From contig NW_018396411.1 in the NCBI RefSeq assembly GCF_000003195.3, positions 143,379 to 207,378 on the forward strand: a stretch of DNA of 64,000 bases, read 5' to 3'. A program made the translations under genes and the position numbers. Each line of letters begins with the position of its first letter. The stretch's first letter is position 1. The notes beneath the pieces are model-generated. The model searched no databases, was not told the DNA's origin, and saw only the letters and a program-made list of their open reading frames with translations. The stretch comes from Sorghum bicolor. Taxonomy: Eukaryota > Streptophyta > Magnoliopsida > Poales > Poaceae. Shown piece by piece: positions 48,091 through 61,272 of this stretch.

Positions 48091-51000
48091 TGTAATAGAA
48101 CCGTCCAATTTATAAGAACTCAAGTGAATTAGCGACCACGGAGGCAGTCATGCCAATGGACTTGAACCCATATAAATTCGGTAGTCCGACGAAATCTCAA
48201 AAGACCTCGATTCAACCAACATACAACCAAGATCGTACATGATCAAGCATCACCATCATAGATTACATACATTCATCACAGAACATAGTTTTTACATCAC
48301 ATCAGAGTTTAAAGTGGTTATTACAAACCATAGCAGTAGCGGAAACAAAGTAGTTTTGAAACAACACCAACTCAGTTTATAATACATGCCAGTTCCATGG
48401 TCAAGTCCCAACAAAAGCACAACTGAAGGTAGAGAAGTGATCACGCCCATGATCTATTCATCGTCCGCAGCCGGATGATGACAGTTAGCGCAATAGCCGT
48501 GATACACGATATCATCTGCAACAGGGGTAAATAAAACCCTGAGTACGAGAATGTACTCAGCTAGACTTACCCGTCATAAACCAAAATAAAGTGACACCAA
48601 GGAGTATGCAAGGCTGATCTTTGTGGACTGGTTTGACTCACCTTTTTGCTTAAAAGCCTTTGTTGTAAGTAACTCATATATAATCATTTTAGCAGCAGGT
48701 TCATTACTTAGCAACTATCCACTAGATTAGCACCTGTTCTAAGCATACACTTGTGTAATTAAGCATTACAATAATAACCATATCCAGATTTTCACATAGC
48801 TATCATCATTCTCATCATAACCATTAAGTTTATTTAGTGAATTCTACGTTGCCGCTGCCCAAGTAAAGTTCTCACTATCCGGGAGAGACGGCGATTCGAA
48901 TCGATTCCTATCCAGCTGGAGGGGTATTCCTAGCACTCACCCAAGCATACTTCATGACGGCAGCTCGGATCACCTTTAGCACAACTCCGAACCAAGTCGC
49001 GGGTCCGTCCAGCGCCGCACCCCCAGGGACTGCCAATCTGCCAGGGCAGGACTCTAACCTGACACCTGGGCTTACGCCATTGACTTCTCGCACATCCTTA
49101 CTACCAACCGGGGTGCGCACTCATACAGAACGGGGTATCCGGCCTGAGTTGCACTCGTAGGCTTCGCGGTCGGAACGACTTATCCGGCCAACTAAGTGAT
49201 AGGTATGCGTTCAACATGACATGGGGACGTACAGCGATTCGGTCCTTAAACGACACAGACGGGGATAAATTCACACCCAATACCTCCATGCCTTGTTGCT
49301 GCACTATCGTCATCCCGCCCGGTCTCAAGTTCATTGTTAACACTTGGTTATTTCCACGATAGCAAATATAGCCAACCGTGATCATCATCCACCTAACTCT
49401 CGCAGGTGACAGGAAATCACCCGGCTTCTACCAAGCTAAGCATGGCTAAGCATTACTTCGATCCTGGACCTGCTTTGGTGAGGTATGAGGTGGACAAGGT
49501 AGTCATTATGCAGCAAGGGTGTCATATCAACGCCTACCACTTATTGCAACAATAGATAACCATAGTCAATTGATAGCTGAACACGAATAATAAAATAGGA
49601 GGCTTATAATGCTCCGGGGCTTGCCTTCGACGTAAGTAGAGGGACGGTGATCAGGGCACTCCGGCAAGTCCTCCTCCTCCTCAGCTCCTTGAGGTAGCTC
49701 CCCTTGCTATCCTTCCGACTCTGGCAGCTCGAACTCCAACACCGTCACGCCCTTGGGTACACCTATGTATGCATGACAAGGAGATGAATATAGAGAATGC
49801 ACATATGATGCATGATGTCATGATAAAGAGCCTAAGGAGCATAAACATGGTATAACATGAGCATAAACTCCTAAGATTAAGTGAATCATGGAATAACAAG
49901 TAAGTGCATACTTCTTCTCTAGTAGAGAGACTAACTAGACAAGTTAAACAAATCCTAGCTACTCCTACTCAGTCACTGGTTTAGTAGACAAACCAACCTG
50001 TCACAAGTTTCAGCCATAACTTAAGTATCAGTTAGCCAAACTAAGCAAGTAAGCACTTTCTGGAAAGCTTAGCAAATTGTCTACAATTCACTTTTATACA
50101 TCCCAGAATGATTCCCAACCGAAATATGCTAAAACATACAAAGTTGGCTGGCTGTCCTGGAAAATCCAGAGAGCAAGCACTTTGCAGTGGCTACTTGAAA
50201 TATCCATAACTTTCAAACTACTCAACCAAATGTCACGAAACTTGGACACGAAGTAGATAAGCAAGTTAGCTACAAGTTTGTTGTAGACAAGTTTCCCAGA
50301 AACTATCATCTTCAATTAGTTCTTAAGCATTTGCTATCAGCTACACAGAAATGCTCTAGGAAAGGCATAAATAGCAAAAATAATATTTTGCACATATTGA
50401 GAATGTATCAAAGGGTCCATCCAAATGCACCAGTAGGTAGAACATGTCTAAGGAACCCTAGAAAACATCATGGCAAGGTCTAAACTCATTTCTATCATCA
50501 CCTTTTCCATTTATTTAATTATTAAGGTGATTTAATGACCATGCATTCCAAGTGCTCCAAAAAATCCTAAGAAAATTACAGTAGGCTACTTATGCTAACA
50601 CAAGTTTTCTGTAAAATTTTCCGATCATTTGCACATACAGATTGTGAGATACAAAAACAACAAGCTAGTAAAGGCATGCAAGGCATAAATGTGAAACTCT
50701 ATCAAAAAGTGTCAAACAACAGATTTCAGATTTTTCCTAGCTTTGTCTACATGTGAGTACAACACTCAGCAAGTTTCACCACAAAAGGAGCTATAACTTA
50801 TTTATTAAAAATACCACAATAAACTTCTATTTAAGCAAGAATTATTTTTAACTTTATAACCAGGCTGCCAAAAATCATGATAAATTTATCAGAGCCTACT
50901 CATATCATAAGTAACAACACCCTAAATCTGCATGGTCAGCAGATCAATAGATTTCAAGATATAATTACCTCCTAAAAATCCAAGATTATTTTATATCTAA

Positions 51001-52598
51001 TTATTTTTACAAAAACATGGCATGTTTCATATTTTTATTAAAAACTAGACTCATACTGGAACCTAGCAAAATTGGAACCATGTCATTTGGATCTCTAAAA
51101 CTCCAGATATGGATTTTACAAAAATAGCTTAGGCTCTGCACAACAGTGAACCAGAGGGGTGAGAGAGGAGAGGCTGACACCCGGAACCCGCGCGTCAGAG
51201 AGACAGATACAGGGGAGATGCTCGTCACCGGCGAAGCTCAATGACGACGAGGTCTCGGCCGGATCCAAGGGCATCTACGTGTTCCTCTCATCAAGGCGAC
51301 TCTGTTGACCTACTTTACCCGCGCTCTACTGGACTCTAGGGTGCTCGCCGTCGGGAATGGCGGAGCGGCGGCGCTGCGCGGCGTTACGCTAGCGGATCCA
51401 GGCAATGGCGACGCGGTAGAGGTTGCGGACGAGCAAGAGCGACTCAAGGCGAAGCTATAGGAAGAAGAATCACGGCCAGAGGTGAACCAGAGAGGTCTGG
51501 CCACGTTGCCGGTGATCTCTGTGAACTTCGGCGAGGTGGAGCTCGCGGCGGAGTTGGAAATGCGACCTCACCGGTGCTCGACTACGAGAATGGAGTGGAC
51601 GTCGTGGTAGAGGACGTCAAGGCGGAGCTCTGGGCGGGATGGCTTGGCCGGAGACGCGGTGGAGCGGCCGGAAGAGCTCGCCGAAGCGCGGCGGAGCTCG
51701 CCGTGGACGAAGGCGGACGCAATGTGGTGCTCTGGAGGGGCAAATGGCGCGTCTGAGGCGTCCACTCGGTGCGTGGCGTCTTGTGGACGACGTCGGGGCT
51801 GACAGGCGGGGTCGCCGTCGACGTACGGCCGCCAGGTGGCCGGACACGCGGCAGCGGGTGAGCTCTGTCCAACTGAATCGCTTTTCTGAATCGGCCGATT
51901 GCAGTGACTGAAACTCCAACTTCGTCGACGTTTTATTCTTAGCTCACTCGATGATTTTGGCTGGGATTTGATCCTCTGGATAGAGCTACACGAGTTCTAC
52001 AACTTTGATCACACGAGCTCAGTCTAAATCGGTCTGGATTTCAAACTACAATGCTCCCAACAACCCTACCTCGAAACTGCGTGATTCAAGACTTAGCCAA
52101 ATTCGGCTAAGTGTGAAATCAGCCCTGATTTTTAGCTTGTGAGTGAATTTTGGATGTGTTCTAAGCTTTTTCATAAAAATTCATCAACATAACTTTTGTA
52201 GCTTATGACATTCTCTACAACTTTGTTTCAGGTGTCACAGACATGCAAGGTCTCTAACATCACTTTCATAAAACATCTTTAAAAGAAGGTTTAGGGGGTC
52301 AATTAAGCCATTCTAGGGTTAACCATGACTTCGAAACATTTTTAGACAAAACCTCCAACATGAACTTTGTTCCAAATGATGTTCTAAACATGATTAAAGT
52401 ATTTTGGAAAAGATTGCACACTTACATGTATTGGTCACCCACTAAAGTCACTCCAAACAACACACAAGCAATTTAATCACATAGTGCATGTAGTGAATGG
52501 CATGTGATTATGGTATGATGCTCATGAGTGATCATGATGATGCTTATGTTGATGCAATGCTCATGGTTAACATGCAAGCTAACACTAGGAGTGTTACA
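48091..52598 (-). mobile_element. 4.5-kb solo LTR of a chromovirus-like gypsy element
   Basis: 4508 bp, TGTAATAGAACC...GTGTTACA, flanked by ATCTT on each side. Without it the d-e monomer junction is intact. On the minus strand it starts TGTAACACTCC, the same style as the LTR at 56984-61256. The two share recognisable blocks: the stretch beginning TGCAACAGGGG at 48517 and 57503, and CGATTCGAATCG near 48890 and 57930. No internal region, primer site or polypurine tract remains, so this is a solo LTR. The middle is AT-rich and 51130-51880 is GC-rich. Frames of 60-100 codons on both strands in the GC-rich part have no recognisable domain and are not called. Confidence 0.9.
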
Positions 52599-55500
52599 AT
52601 CTTGATGAAAGATAGGTGTACGGTTTGCATGAGCCTGATGAACCATAGGCTAAGAAACTGTTTTGGACGCACGCGATGGTACTCCTTGGTAAGAGGCTCA
52701 TGTGGAATCTTGGGTGTGTCTGTTTGGAGATAGTTCTAATCTTGATGCAAGACAGGTGCACAGTTTGCATGGAACACACTATATGCTCTGAAATCAATTT
52801 GGACACACCCAAAGTTTAGATGCACCCGATGGAACTGCTAGATGAAGTGTATCATATGGAATCTCGCTTCAGTCCATTCTCAGATAGTATTAGTTTCGAT
52901 GCAAGATAGGTACATGGTTTGTGCCCAGTGCACCATAGGCTCTGAAACCGTTGTGGAAGTCCCCGATGGTACTCCTAGGTGAAGAGGCTCAAGTGAAAGC
53001 TCGGTTCAGTCTGTTTGGAGATAGTGCTAATCTTGATGCAAGATAGGTGTACGGCTTGCATGGAACATACCATATTCCCGGAAATCAATTTGGACGCACC
53101 TGATAGAACTCCTAGATCATGTGTGTCATATGGAATCTTGCTTCAAACTGTTTGGAGACAGTGTTAGTTTAGGTGCAAGATCGGTGCATGGTTTGCGCAT
53201 AATGCACCATAGGCTTGGGAACCATTATGGAAGCACCCGATAATACTCCTAGCTGAAGAGGCTCATGTGGAAGGTCGGTTCGATCTGTTTGGAGATAGTG
53301 CTAATCTTGATACAAGATAGGTGCACGGTTTGCACGGAACATACCATATGCTAAGAAATCCATTTGGACGCACCCCAATAGAACTCCTAGATGACATGTG
53401 TCATATGGAATCTCGCTTCGGTCAGTTTGGAGACAGAGTTAGTTTTGGTGCAGGATAGGTACACGGTTTGTGCCAAATGCATCATAGGCTAAGAAACCAT
53501 TTTGGATGCACCCGATGATACTCCTGGGTAACGGGGCTCAAGTGGAAGCTCAGTTTGCTTTTGTTTGGAGATAGTGCTAATCTTGATGCAAGATAGGTGC
53601 ATGAATTGCATGGAACGTACCATATGCTCAGAAATCAATTTGGACAAACCCGATGGAACTGTAGATGCACCCAATGGAACTACTAGAGGAAGTGTATCAT
53701 ATGGAATCTCGCTTCGGTCCAGTTGGAGATAGTATTAGTTTCGGTGCAAGATAGTTGCATGGTTTGTGCCCAGTGCACCATAGGCTCAGAAATCGTTGTG
53801 GAAGTTCCCGATGGTACTCCTAGGTGAAGAGGCTCATGTGAAAGCTCGATCCGGTCTGTTTGGAGATAGTGCTATTCTTGATGCAAGATAGGTCTACGGT
53901 TTGCATGGAACATACCATATTCTCGGAAATCAATTTGGACGCACCTGATAGAACTCCTAGATCATGTGTGTCATATAGAATCTTGCTTCAATCTGTTTGG
54001 AGATAGTGTTAATATAGGTGCAGGATAGGTACACGGTTTGTGCCGAATGCATCATAGGCTAATAAACCATTTTGGATGCACCCGATGATACTCCTGGGTA
54101 AAGAGGCTCAAGTGGAAACTTAGTTTGCTTTTATTTGGAGATAGTGCTAATCTTGATGCAAGATAGGTGCATGAATTGCATGGAACGTACCATATGCTTC
54201 AAAATATATTTGGACGCACCCAATAGAACTTCTAGATGACGTGGGAAATATAGAATCTCACTTCGATCTCTTTGCAGATAGTGTTAGTTTTGGTGCAAGA
54301 TAGGTACACGGTTTGTGCCTAATGCACCATAGGCTAAGAAACTACTTTGGACACACACGATGGTACTCCTTGCTGAAGAGGCTCAAGTGGAATCTTGGTT
54401 CTGTCTCTTTGGAGATAGTTCTAATCTTGATGCAAGATAGGTGCACGGTTTGCATGGAACATACCATATGCTCAGAAATCGATTTGGACACACCCGATGG
54501 AACTATAGATGCACACGATGGAACTACTAGATGAAGTGTATCATATGGAATCTCGCTTCGGTCCAGTTGGAGATAGTATTAGTTTCGGAGCAAGATAGTT
54601 GCATGGTTTGTGCCCAGTGCACCATAGGCTCAGAAATCGTTGTGGAAGTTCCCAATGGTACTCCAAGGTGAAGAGGCTCAAGTGAAAGCTCGGTTCGGTC
54701 TGTTTGGAGATAGTGCTAATCTTGATGCAAGATAGGTGTACGGTTTGCATGGAACGTACCATATTCTCGGAAATCAATTTGGACGCACCCGATAGAACTC
54801 CTAGATCATGTGTGTCATATGGAATCTCGCTTCAATCTGTTTGGAGACAGTGTTAATTTAGGTGCAAGATTGGTGCATGGTTTGCGCATAATGCACCATA
54901 GGCTTAGAAACCATTATGGAAGCACCCGATAATCCTAGGTGAAGAGGCTCAAGTGGAAGGTCGGCTCGATCTGTTTGGAGATAGTGCGAATCTTGATCCA
55001 AAATAGGTGCACGGTTTACATGGAACATACCATATGCTTAGAAATCCATTTGGACGCACCCCAATAGAACTCCTAGATGACATGTGTCATATGGAATCTC
55101 GCTTCGGTCTGTTTGGAGACAGAGTTAGTTTTGGTGCAAGATAGGTACACAGTTTACGCCTAATGCATCATAGGCTAAGAAACCATTTTGGATGCACCCG
55201 ATGATACTCCTGTGTAAAGGGGCTCAAGTGGAAGCTCAGTTTGCCTTTGTTTGGAGATAGTGCTAATCTTGATGTGAGATAGGTGCACGAATTGCATGGA
55301 ACGTACTATATGCTTAGAAATATATTTGGAAGCACCCAATAGAACTCCTAGATGACGTGTGTCATATAGAATCTCACTTCGGTCTCTTTGGAGATAGTGT
55401 TAGTTTCGGTGCAAGATAGGTACACAGTTTGTGCCTAATGCACCATAGGCTAAGAAACTATTTTGGACGCACACGATGGTACTCCTTGGTGAAGAGGCTC

Positions 55501-56983
55501 AACTGGAATCTTGGTTCTGTCTGTTTGGAGATAGTTCTAATCTTGATGCAATATAGGTGCACGGTTTCCATGGAACATACCATATGCTCAGAAATAAATT
55601 TGGACAAACCCGATGGAACTACTAGATGAAGTGTATCATATGGAATCTCACTTCAGTCCAGTTGGAGATTGTATTAGTTTCGGTCCAAGATAGTTGCATG
55701 GTTTGTGCCCAGTGCACCATAGGCTCAGAAATCGTTGTGGAAGTTCCCGATGGTACTCCTAGGTGAAGAGGCTCAAGTAAAAGCTCGGTTCGTTCTGTTT
55801 GGACATAGTGCTAGTCTTGATGAAAGATAGGTGTACGGTTTGCATGGAACGTACCATATTATCAAAAATCAATTTGGACGCACCCGAAAGAAATCCTAGA
55901 TCATGTGTGTCATATGGAATCTCGCTTCAATCTGTTTGGAGATAGTGTTAGTTTAGGTGCAAGATTGTTGCATGGTTTGCGCATAATGCACCATAGGCAT
56001 AGAAACTATTGTGGGAGCACCCGATGATAATCCTAGGTGAAGAGGCTCAAGTGGAAGGTCGGTTCGATCTGTTTGGAGATAGTGCTAATCTTGATGCAAG
56101 ATAGGTGCATGGTTTGCATGGAACATACCATATGCTAAGAAATCCACTTGGACGCACCCCAATAGAACTCCTAGATGACATGTGTCAAACGTAATCTCGC
56201 TTCGGTCTATATGGAGACAGAGTTAGTTTTGGTGCAAGATAGGTACACAGTTTGCGCCTAATGCATCATAGGCTAAGAAACCATTTTGGATGCACCCGAT
56301 GATACTCCTAGGTAAAGGGGCTCAAGTGGAAGCTCAGTTTGCTCTGTTTGGAGATAGTGCTAATCTTGATGCAAGATAGGTGCACGAATTGCATCGAACG
56401 TAGCATATGCTTAGAATAGTGTTAGTATAGAATCTCAATTCAGTCTCTTTGGAGATAGTGTTATTTTCGGTGCAAGATAGGTACACGGTTTGAGCCTAAT
56501 GCACCATATGCTAAGAAACTGTTTTGGACGCATGCGATGGTACTCATTGGTGAAGAGGCTCATGTGGAATCTTGGTTCTGTCTATTTGGAGATAGTTCTA
56601 ATCTTGATGTAAGATAGGTGCACAGTTTGCATGGAACATACTATATGCTCTGAAATCAATTTGGACACACCCGATGGAACTGCTAGATGAAGTGTATCAT
56701 ATGGAATCTCGCTTTAGTCCAGTTGGAGATAGTATTAAATTTGGTGCAAGACCGGTGCATGGTTTGTGCCTAGTGCACCATAGGCTCTAAAACCATTGTG
56801 GAAGTTCCCGATGGTACAATTAGGTGAAGAGGCTCAAGTGAAAGCACGGTTCGGTCTGTTTGGAGATAGTGCTAATCTTGATGCAAGATAGGTGTACAGT
56901 TTGCTTGGAACGTACCATATTCTCAGAAATCAATTTGGACGCACCCGATAGAACTCCTAGATCATGTGTGTCATATGGAATCT
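52599..56983. repeat. Diverged 8-mer satellite array before the chromovirus
   Basis: The first five bases are the right ATCTT duplication. The array resumes in the same e monomer and again shows the e-to-b fusion (GCATGAGCCTGATG near 52629). Ignoring the LTR, this fusion lies 1554 bp from the one at 46562, so this is a local tandem repeat. Later b anchors are at 54313 and 55429 (1116 bp). An a/c fusion near 53620, an e/h joint near 54010 and a truncated a monomer near 56415 mark decay. The array is cut at 56983 by the next LTR. Confidence 0.87.
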
Positions 56984-59900
56984 TGTGGCAGAACCTCCTA
57001 AGTGTTTGGGCCCACCGACACCTGCCATTGTCCTAAGGACCTCTGACGGTGATGCCGGGAGTCCTCCCACTTTAGAAGTCCGATGAGCATTGCTGGGCGC
57101 TCATTCCACTGCTACCTGTGGCGTACCAAGCTGGCTCGTCCTGACCACTGGTAATGGTCAAACAACGAGAACTGTTTCTTCTCGCCCTTACAGAATAGCA
57201 AGTGGCCACCTTAACACCAGGATCATTCGTTGCGAAGATAAAGCAGTAACTCAACGACACAAGACCAAAATAATATTTCAGAGTAAAACAGCGGAAGTAT
57301 TACATAACTTAATTTATAAAAGGAGTTCTTCCAAATAGTAGAGTGTTATTACAAGCCTGGTCCAGCGGAGCAACTGAAACTTTAGTACAGACAGAACAAA
57401 TTTACAGACCCTGCCCATGGGTCGCGCTCACTCTTCTTCGTCGTCAACCTCAACGACGGTCACACAACAGGGTCCGAAACAAGTCGGCTCCTGAGCTCCA
57501 CCTGCAACAGGGGTATTGAAACCCTGAGTACGGGAGTACTCAACAAGACTTATCCGACGGGAAAAGAGGAGAATTTAGGGATGCAGGCTTAGGGTAGACA
57601 AGGGGTGGCTGAGCAAGGAGCCAAAGTGTTTTGCGTAAAAGCTTACTAGTAGTGCATCCTTATTTTCAAGTTTTACCCCGAATTCCTCCCTCACAGAGGC
57701 AGAGGAATTCGAGGATAGTCTATCTGGTTGTTCCCCACAGACGAATCCGTGAGTTCCTAGTCCTATCATTAAGTATTATTTATTGATGGTCATAGCTTCA
57801 TGTCGCTATGAGTCCGGGAATTGGGATCCGAACCTCATGAGACATTTTCCCTTTTCTCATTTTATCACTTAGTTGCATATTTAACTACGATGAGGGTCGA
57901 AGGAATTGAGTCTCCCAATCGGGGAGCAACGACGATTCGAATCGCTTAGCAATCCAGCTGGAGTTCCTAACCACCCGACATATGTAGAACTAAATCTTGC
58001 ATATGTCAACCTAAATCAAGCTCTCCCCAAATCTGACCAGGTTCGCGGCACCCGAGAGCACAGTACTCCACCATCCTACAGCCGATCTAGATGTTTTCCG
58101 GTCATCTCAGATCCGTAAGGTGGGTACACACTACTCTCGCCATCTTTCCACTCCCAGTGCGCGAGTAGCTGTTCGCGTCGGGGGATCACAAGACTGGGCT
58201 TACCGGAGGCAAGTGGCTAGTACTATAAATTCTCAACCCAGCAGGCCATCAACGGAACGGTCCTTAATCGACACAGTCGGAGACACTACTTTAAGACTCC
58301 ATTCTTAGAGCAAGTCCACCGACCGGTCTCAACTTAAAACATCATTGATCATAAGTGTATCCCACAACAACCCTTCAAACTTTCTTGTTTAAAAACCTAT
58401 CTAGTAGCAGGGCTAAGCATTGCTACGCAGTTTTAAAATAAACAGGTGTCAAGGACAGGATAACAGATATCAAGGTAGTAAATGCAGCAAGTAGGTTAAC
58501 CCAATTCTTAACTACATAATGCAGCATTTTCGATTTACAAGTGATAAAAGATTCAAAACATTCAAGGAGGGGTTAATGCATCCGGGGCTTGCCTTGGTTG
58601 CAGGGCAGAGAGGGACCCTCGGAGACTTCCCAAGTCTCGGATCCGACTTCCTCGAACGGAGCACCGACCTCGGGGTTCGGTTCAACGGGCGCTCCTTCGG
58701 TCACGGACACTATACGCAAAATGATGAATGCTTATGATATGCGTATGGCAATTATGCAAGATGGACCGAATTAAGTACGATTTGCCTTTTTAATGCAATA
58801 CAGAGTTGTCACTAAATAAAGTTGTTTACAATTTACTGTTTTTACCCAAGAGATTGCATCAGTAAATTAAAACTCCTTTTAATTCCTAATTATCCTGAAT
58901 TAACTAATTATTAATCCTATTTACCTTAATTAATTCTTAATTAACTACTAATGACAGTACTTAAGCATTAAGGCTAAATAATAATCAAATGCCAAAGGTC
59001 ATTAGGGTTAATGACCTCAGGTCATTACACAATCTCAAAATCACTCAACCCTAATCATGAGGATTTAATTAATTATTGTTTAATTATTTTGGAATTATTA
59101 CTTAAGTACTAAATAAGGGTTTATTAATATTTTACTCAAACATAATCCAAATGCCACCAAATTTTGTGTGGAGCCAGGGAATAATATTCAGAGGCTCCCC
59201 ACAATTTTTGGTGATTTTTGGACATACAAATAAATTATTAAAAATCATACAAGTTTTATTTGCTAATTAAAAGGGTCAATTTTTGTATCCTTGCAAACTA
59301 TTAGAAATCAGAACCTAGTATTTTTCTTGGATCCTACATATTTCAGAGAGTTTATACAAAAATTCTCATTATTTTTGGATCATCACACAATTTAATACCC
59401 AAATTCAAATATAAAACAAAAACTGCATAAAAGAAAAAAAAACAAGACACTGCAGCGGGTGGCCGGATTTCGGCCCGCAGGCCGGCCCGCTTCGGCTCGG
59501 CCCGCACGGACGCTGCGCACTCCGCCTCCTCTCCGCGCGGTCGCTGACAAGCGGGGCCTGCTCGTCAGCCCCCCCCTCCCTTCCTTCCAGCGAGACGCTG
59601 ACAGGACGACCCCGCCTGTCAGCTGCGTCTCCTACGCGCACGGCGGCGCTGCCGCAGCTCCGGCGGCCGCTAGCGAGGTCCCTGGCCCCCGCGTGCGCGC
59701 GCACCAGCTCCGCCTCACCTCCGCGGACCCCTCTCTACCACGAACTCGCGCTCTACTGTCTTCTTCCTATCGCAACCGCGTCACCGGCGGACGGCCGCCA
59801 TGGCCGACTATCGGCTGACCACCAGGACCCGGTAGAGTGCAAGCCGACGGCCTAGGGAGCTCCCACAGGGGTTGGGGAGGATGGTGCTCACGCTGCAAGT

Positions 59901-61256
59901 CTCGGGGAAGCAGCTGAAGCCGCTGGCGACGGGAGCAGTGTCGTCGGGCGGGGGCTCTGGCTCCGGCAAGCTCGTTCCGGCAATCCTGCTCACAATCACA
60001 GAGAGGGAGCGAGCGCATGAGCGACCGGGGCACGAAAAGAACGTGAAACAGTCGCCCGTGGGGTGTGATACTCACTGGAACACCGTGGCCACGGGAAGAA
60101 CTCCGCGGCGGCGGTCTCGGCCGGAGTTGGAGAAGAGGGAGGAGCTCTGGCGTTTGAGGGGGTTAGGGCGTGAGCTTGGGGGTGCTCTGGTTCCGCAAGG
60201 AGATGGCGAAGACACTGGGTTGCTCAATTTGGCTCGGGAAGGAGTGGTTAGGGCGAATTTGGAAGAGAAAGGCTCGTCGGGTTCCTTGGCTCAGGACGGA
60301 GGGAAAGCACGGCGTCGTCCACGCTGCGCTCAAGTGGAGGGGAAAGCAAGCCCGAGGCATCCACGTCGCCTGGCGACCCTGGCAGCAAGCAGCTGCGTGC
60401 ACTCACGCATGCGCGCGGCGCTGCTCGCGCGGCAGCCGCGCTGGACAGGGAGCCGGTGATCCCTATCGGATCACTGTAGCAACCCCTATCTTCCCCCTTT
60501 TGTCCCCTTGCGAAATTCAGCCAAAATTTGAACTAAAGCCCAATTTCCACCAAAACAAAAGTTGTGCCAAATTTTGCAAGCTACAAATCATATTTAGGTG
60601 TCCCAAGCTGATTCTCACTGGAAATAGATTAATTTTGCCAGACAGTTTGAAAATCAAACTCAAACCAAAGAAATTCCAAATTTTTGAATTGGGGCAAAAC
60701 AGAATTTCCAAAATTACTTTTGATTTTGTATAACAACTTGAAAAACTCCCAACATGAAAGTTGCTCAACTTTTTGTGCTCTACAACTTTCATGTTGACCA
60801 CTTTTCAAAATTCCAAATGGATTTTGAATTGGGCTTTTAAGTTGGAAAAGGGGACACTTTCTGGAAATCTGTATTTTCAAAATTACTTTGAATTTTGTGT
60901 TGAAACTTCAAAAACTCAAAACACCAAAGTTGTACATCTTGCCAAGAGCTACAACTTTGCTTTTGAACTCAACCTCAAATTTTGCTTAGTTTTTGACTTA
61001 TGTAAAAGGGGACAAATCTAGGATCCAGAAATCAGGGTTTCCCCCCCTTAGCTTTTCGGAAAACTTCCACCCTAGGGTTTTAGCAATCACACAAGCAACA
61101 ACACACCACAGAAGCACACTCTACTTCCCTAAGCTCAAGCAATCAAAGTAAACTTATTTTAAATTGATGCATACTAATGTGCTTTAACAATTATGCTTTG
61201 CAATGCTCATGATGACATGATCCGTTGTTAGTAACCGTAACATCAAAGATGTTACA
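56984..61256 (-). repeat. 3' LTR of the chromovirus
   Basis: 4273 bp. On the minus strand it runs from TGTAACATCTTTG (61256 downwards) to GGTTCTGCCACA (ending 56984). The 58750-59440 part is very AT-rich and 59450-60470 very GC-rich, a layout shared with the 48-52 kb solo LTR. The boundary at 56984 is where satellite (CATATGGAATCT) changes to unrelated sequence. The plus-strand frames at 59872-60459 and 60170-60733 lie in the GC-rich part, overlap in different frames and have no domain, so no gene is called. Confidence 0.88.
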
Positions 61257-61272
61257 GCCCTTCCCCCTTAAA
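61257..61272 (-). other. Polypurine tract of the chromovirus
   Basis: On the minus strand TTTAAGGGGGAAGGGC directly precedes the LTR start TGTAAC at 61256. Correct place and composition for plus-strand priming. Confidence 0.85.

Noticed and set aside
51574..51919. Several 60-100 codon frames on both strands in the 48-52.6 kb region
   Set aside because: Stop-poor GC-rich segment within a solo LTR with clear target duplications. Frames overlap on both strands.
1..56983. CENP-B box in the satellite
   Set aside because: No monomer matches TTCG followed by the required spacing to A and CGGG; TTCGGTCTG does not fit.
59872..60733. 195- and 187-codon plus-strand frames
   Set aside because: They overlap in different frames inside the GC-rich part of the chromovirus LTR, where stop codons are rare. 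Composition is Arg/Gly/Ser-rich and no family is recognised.
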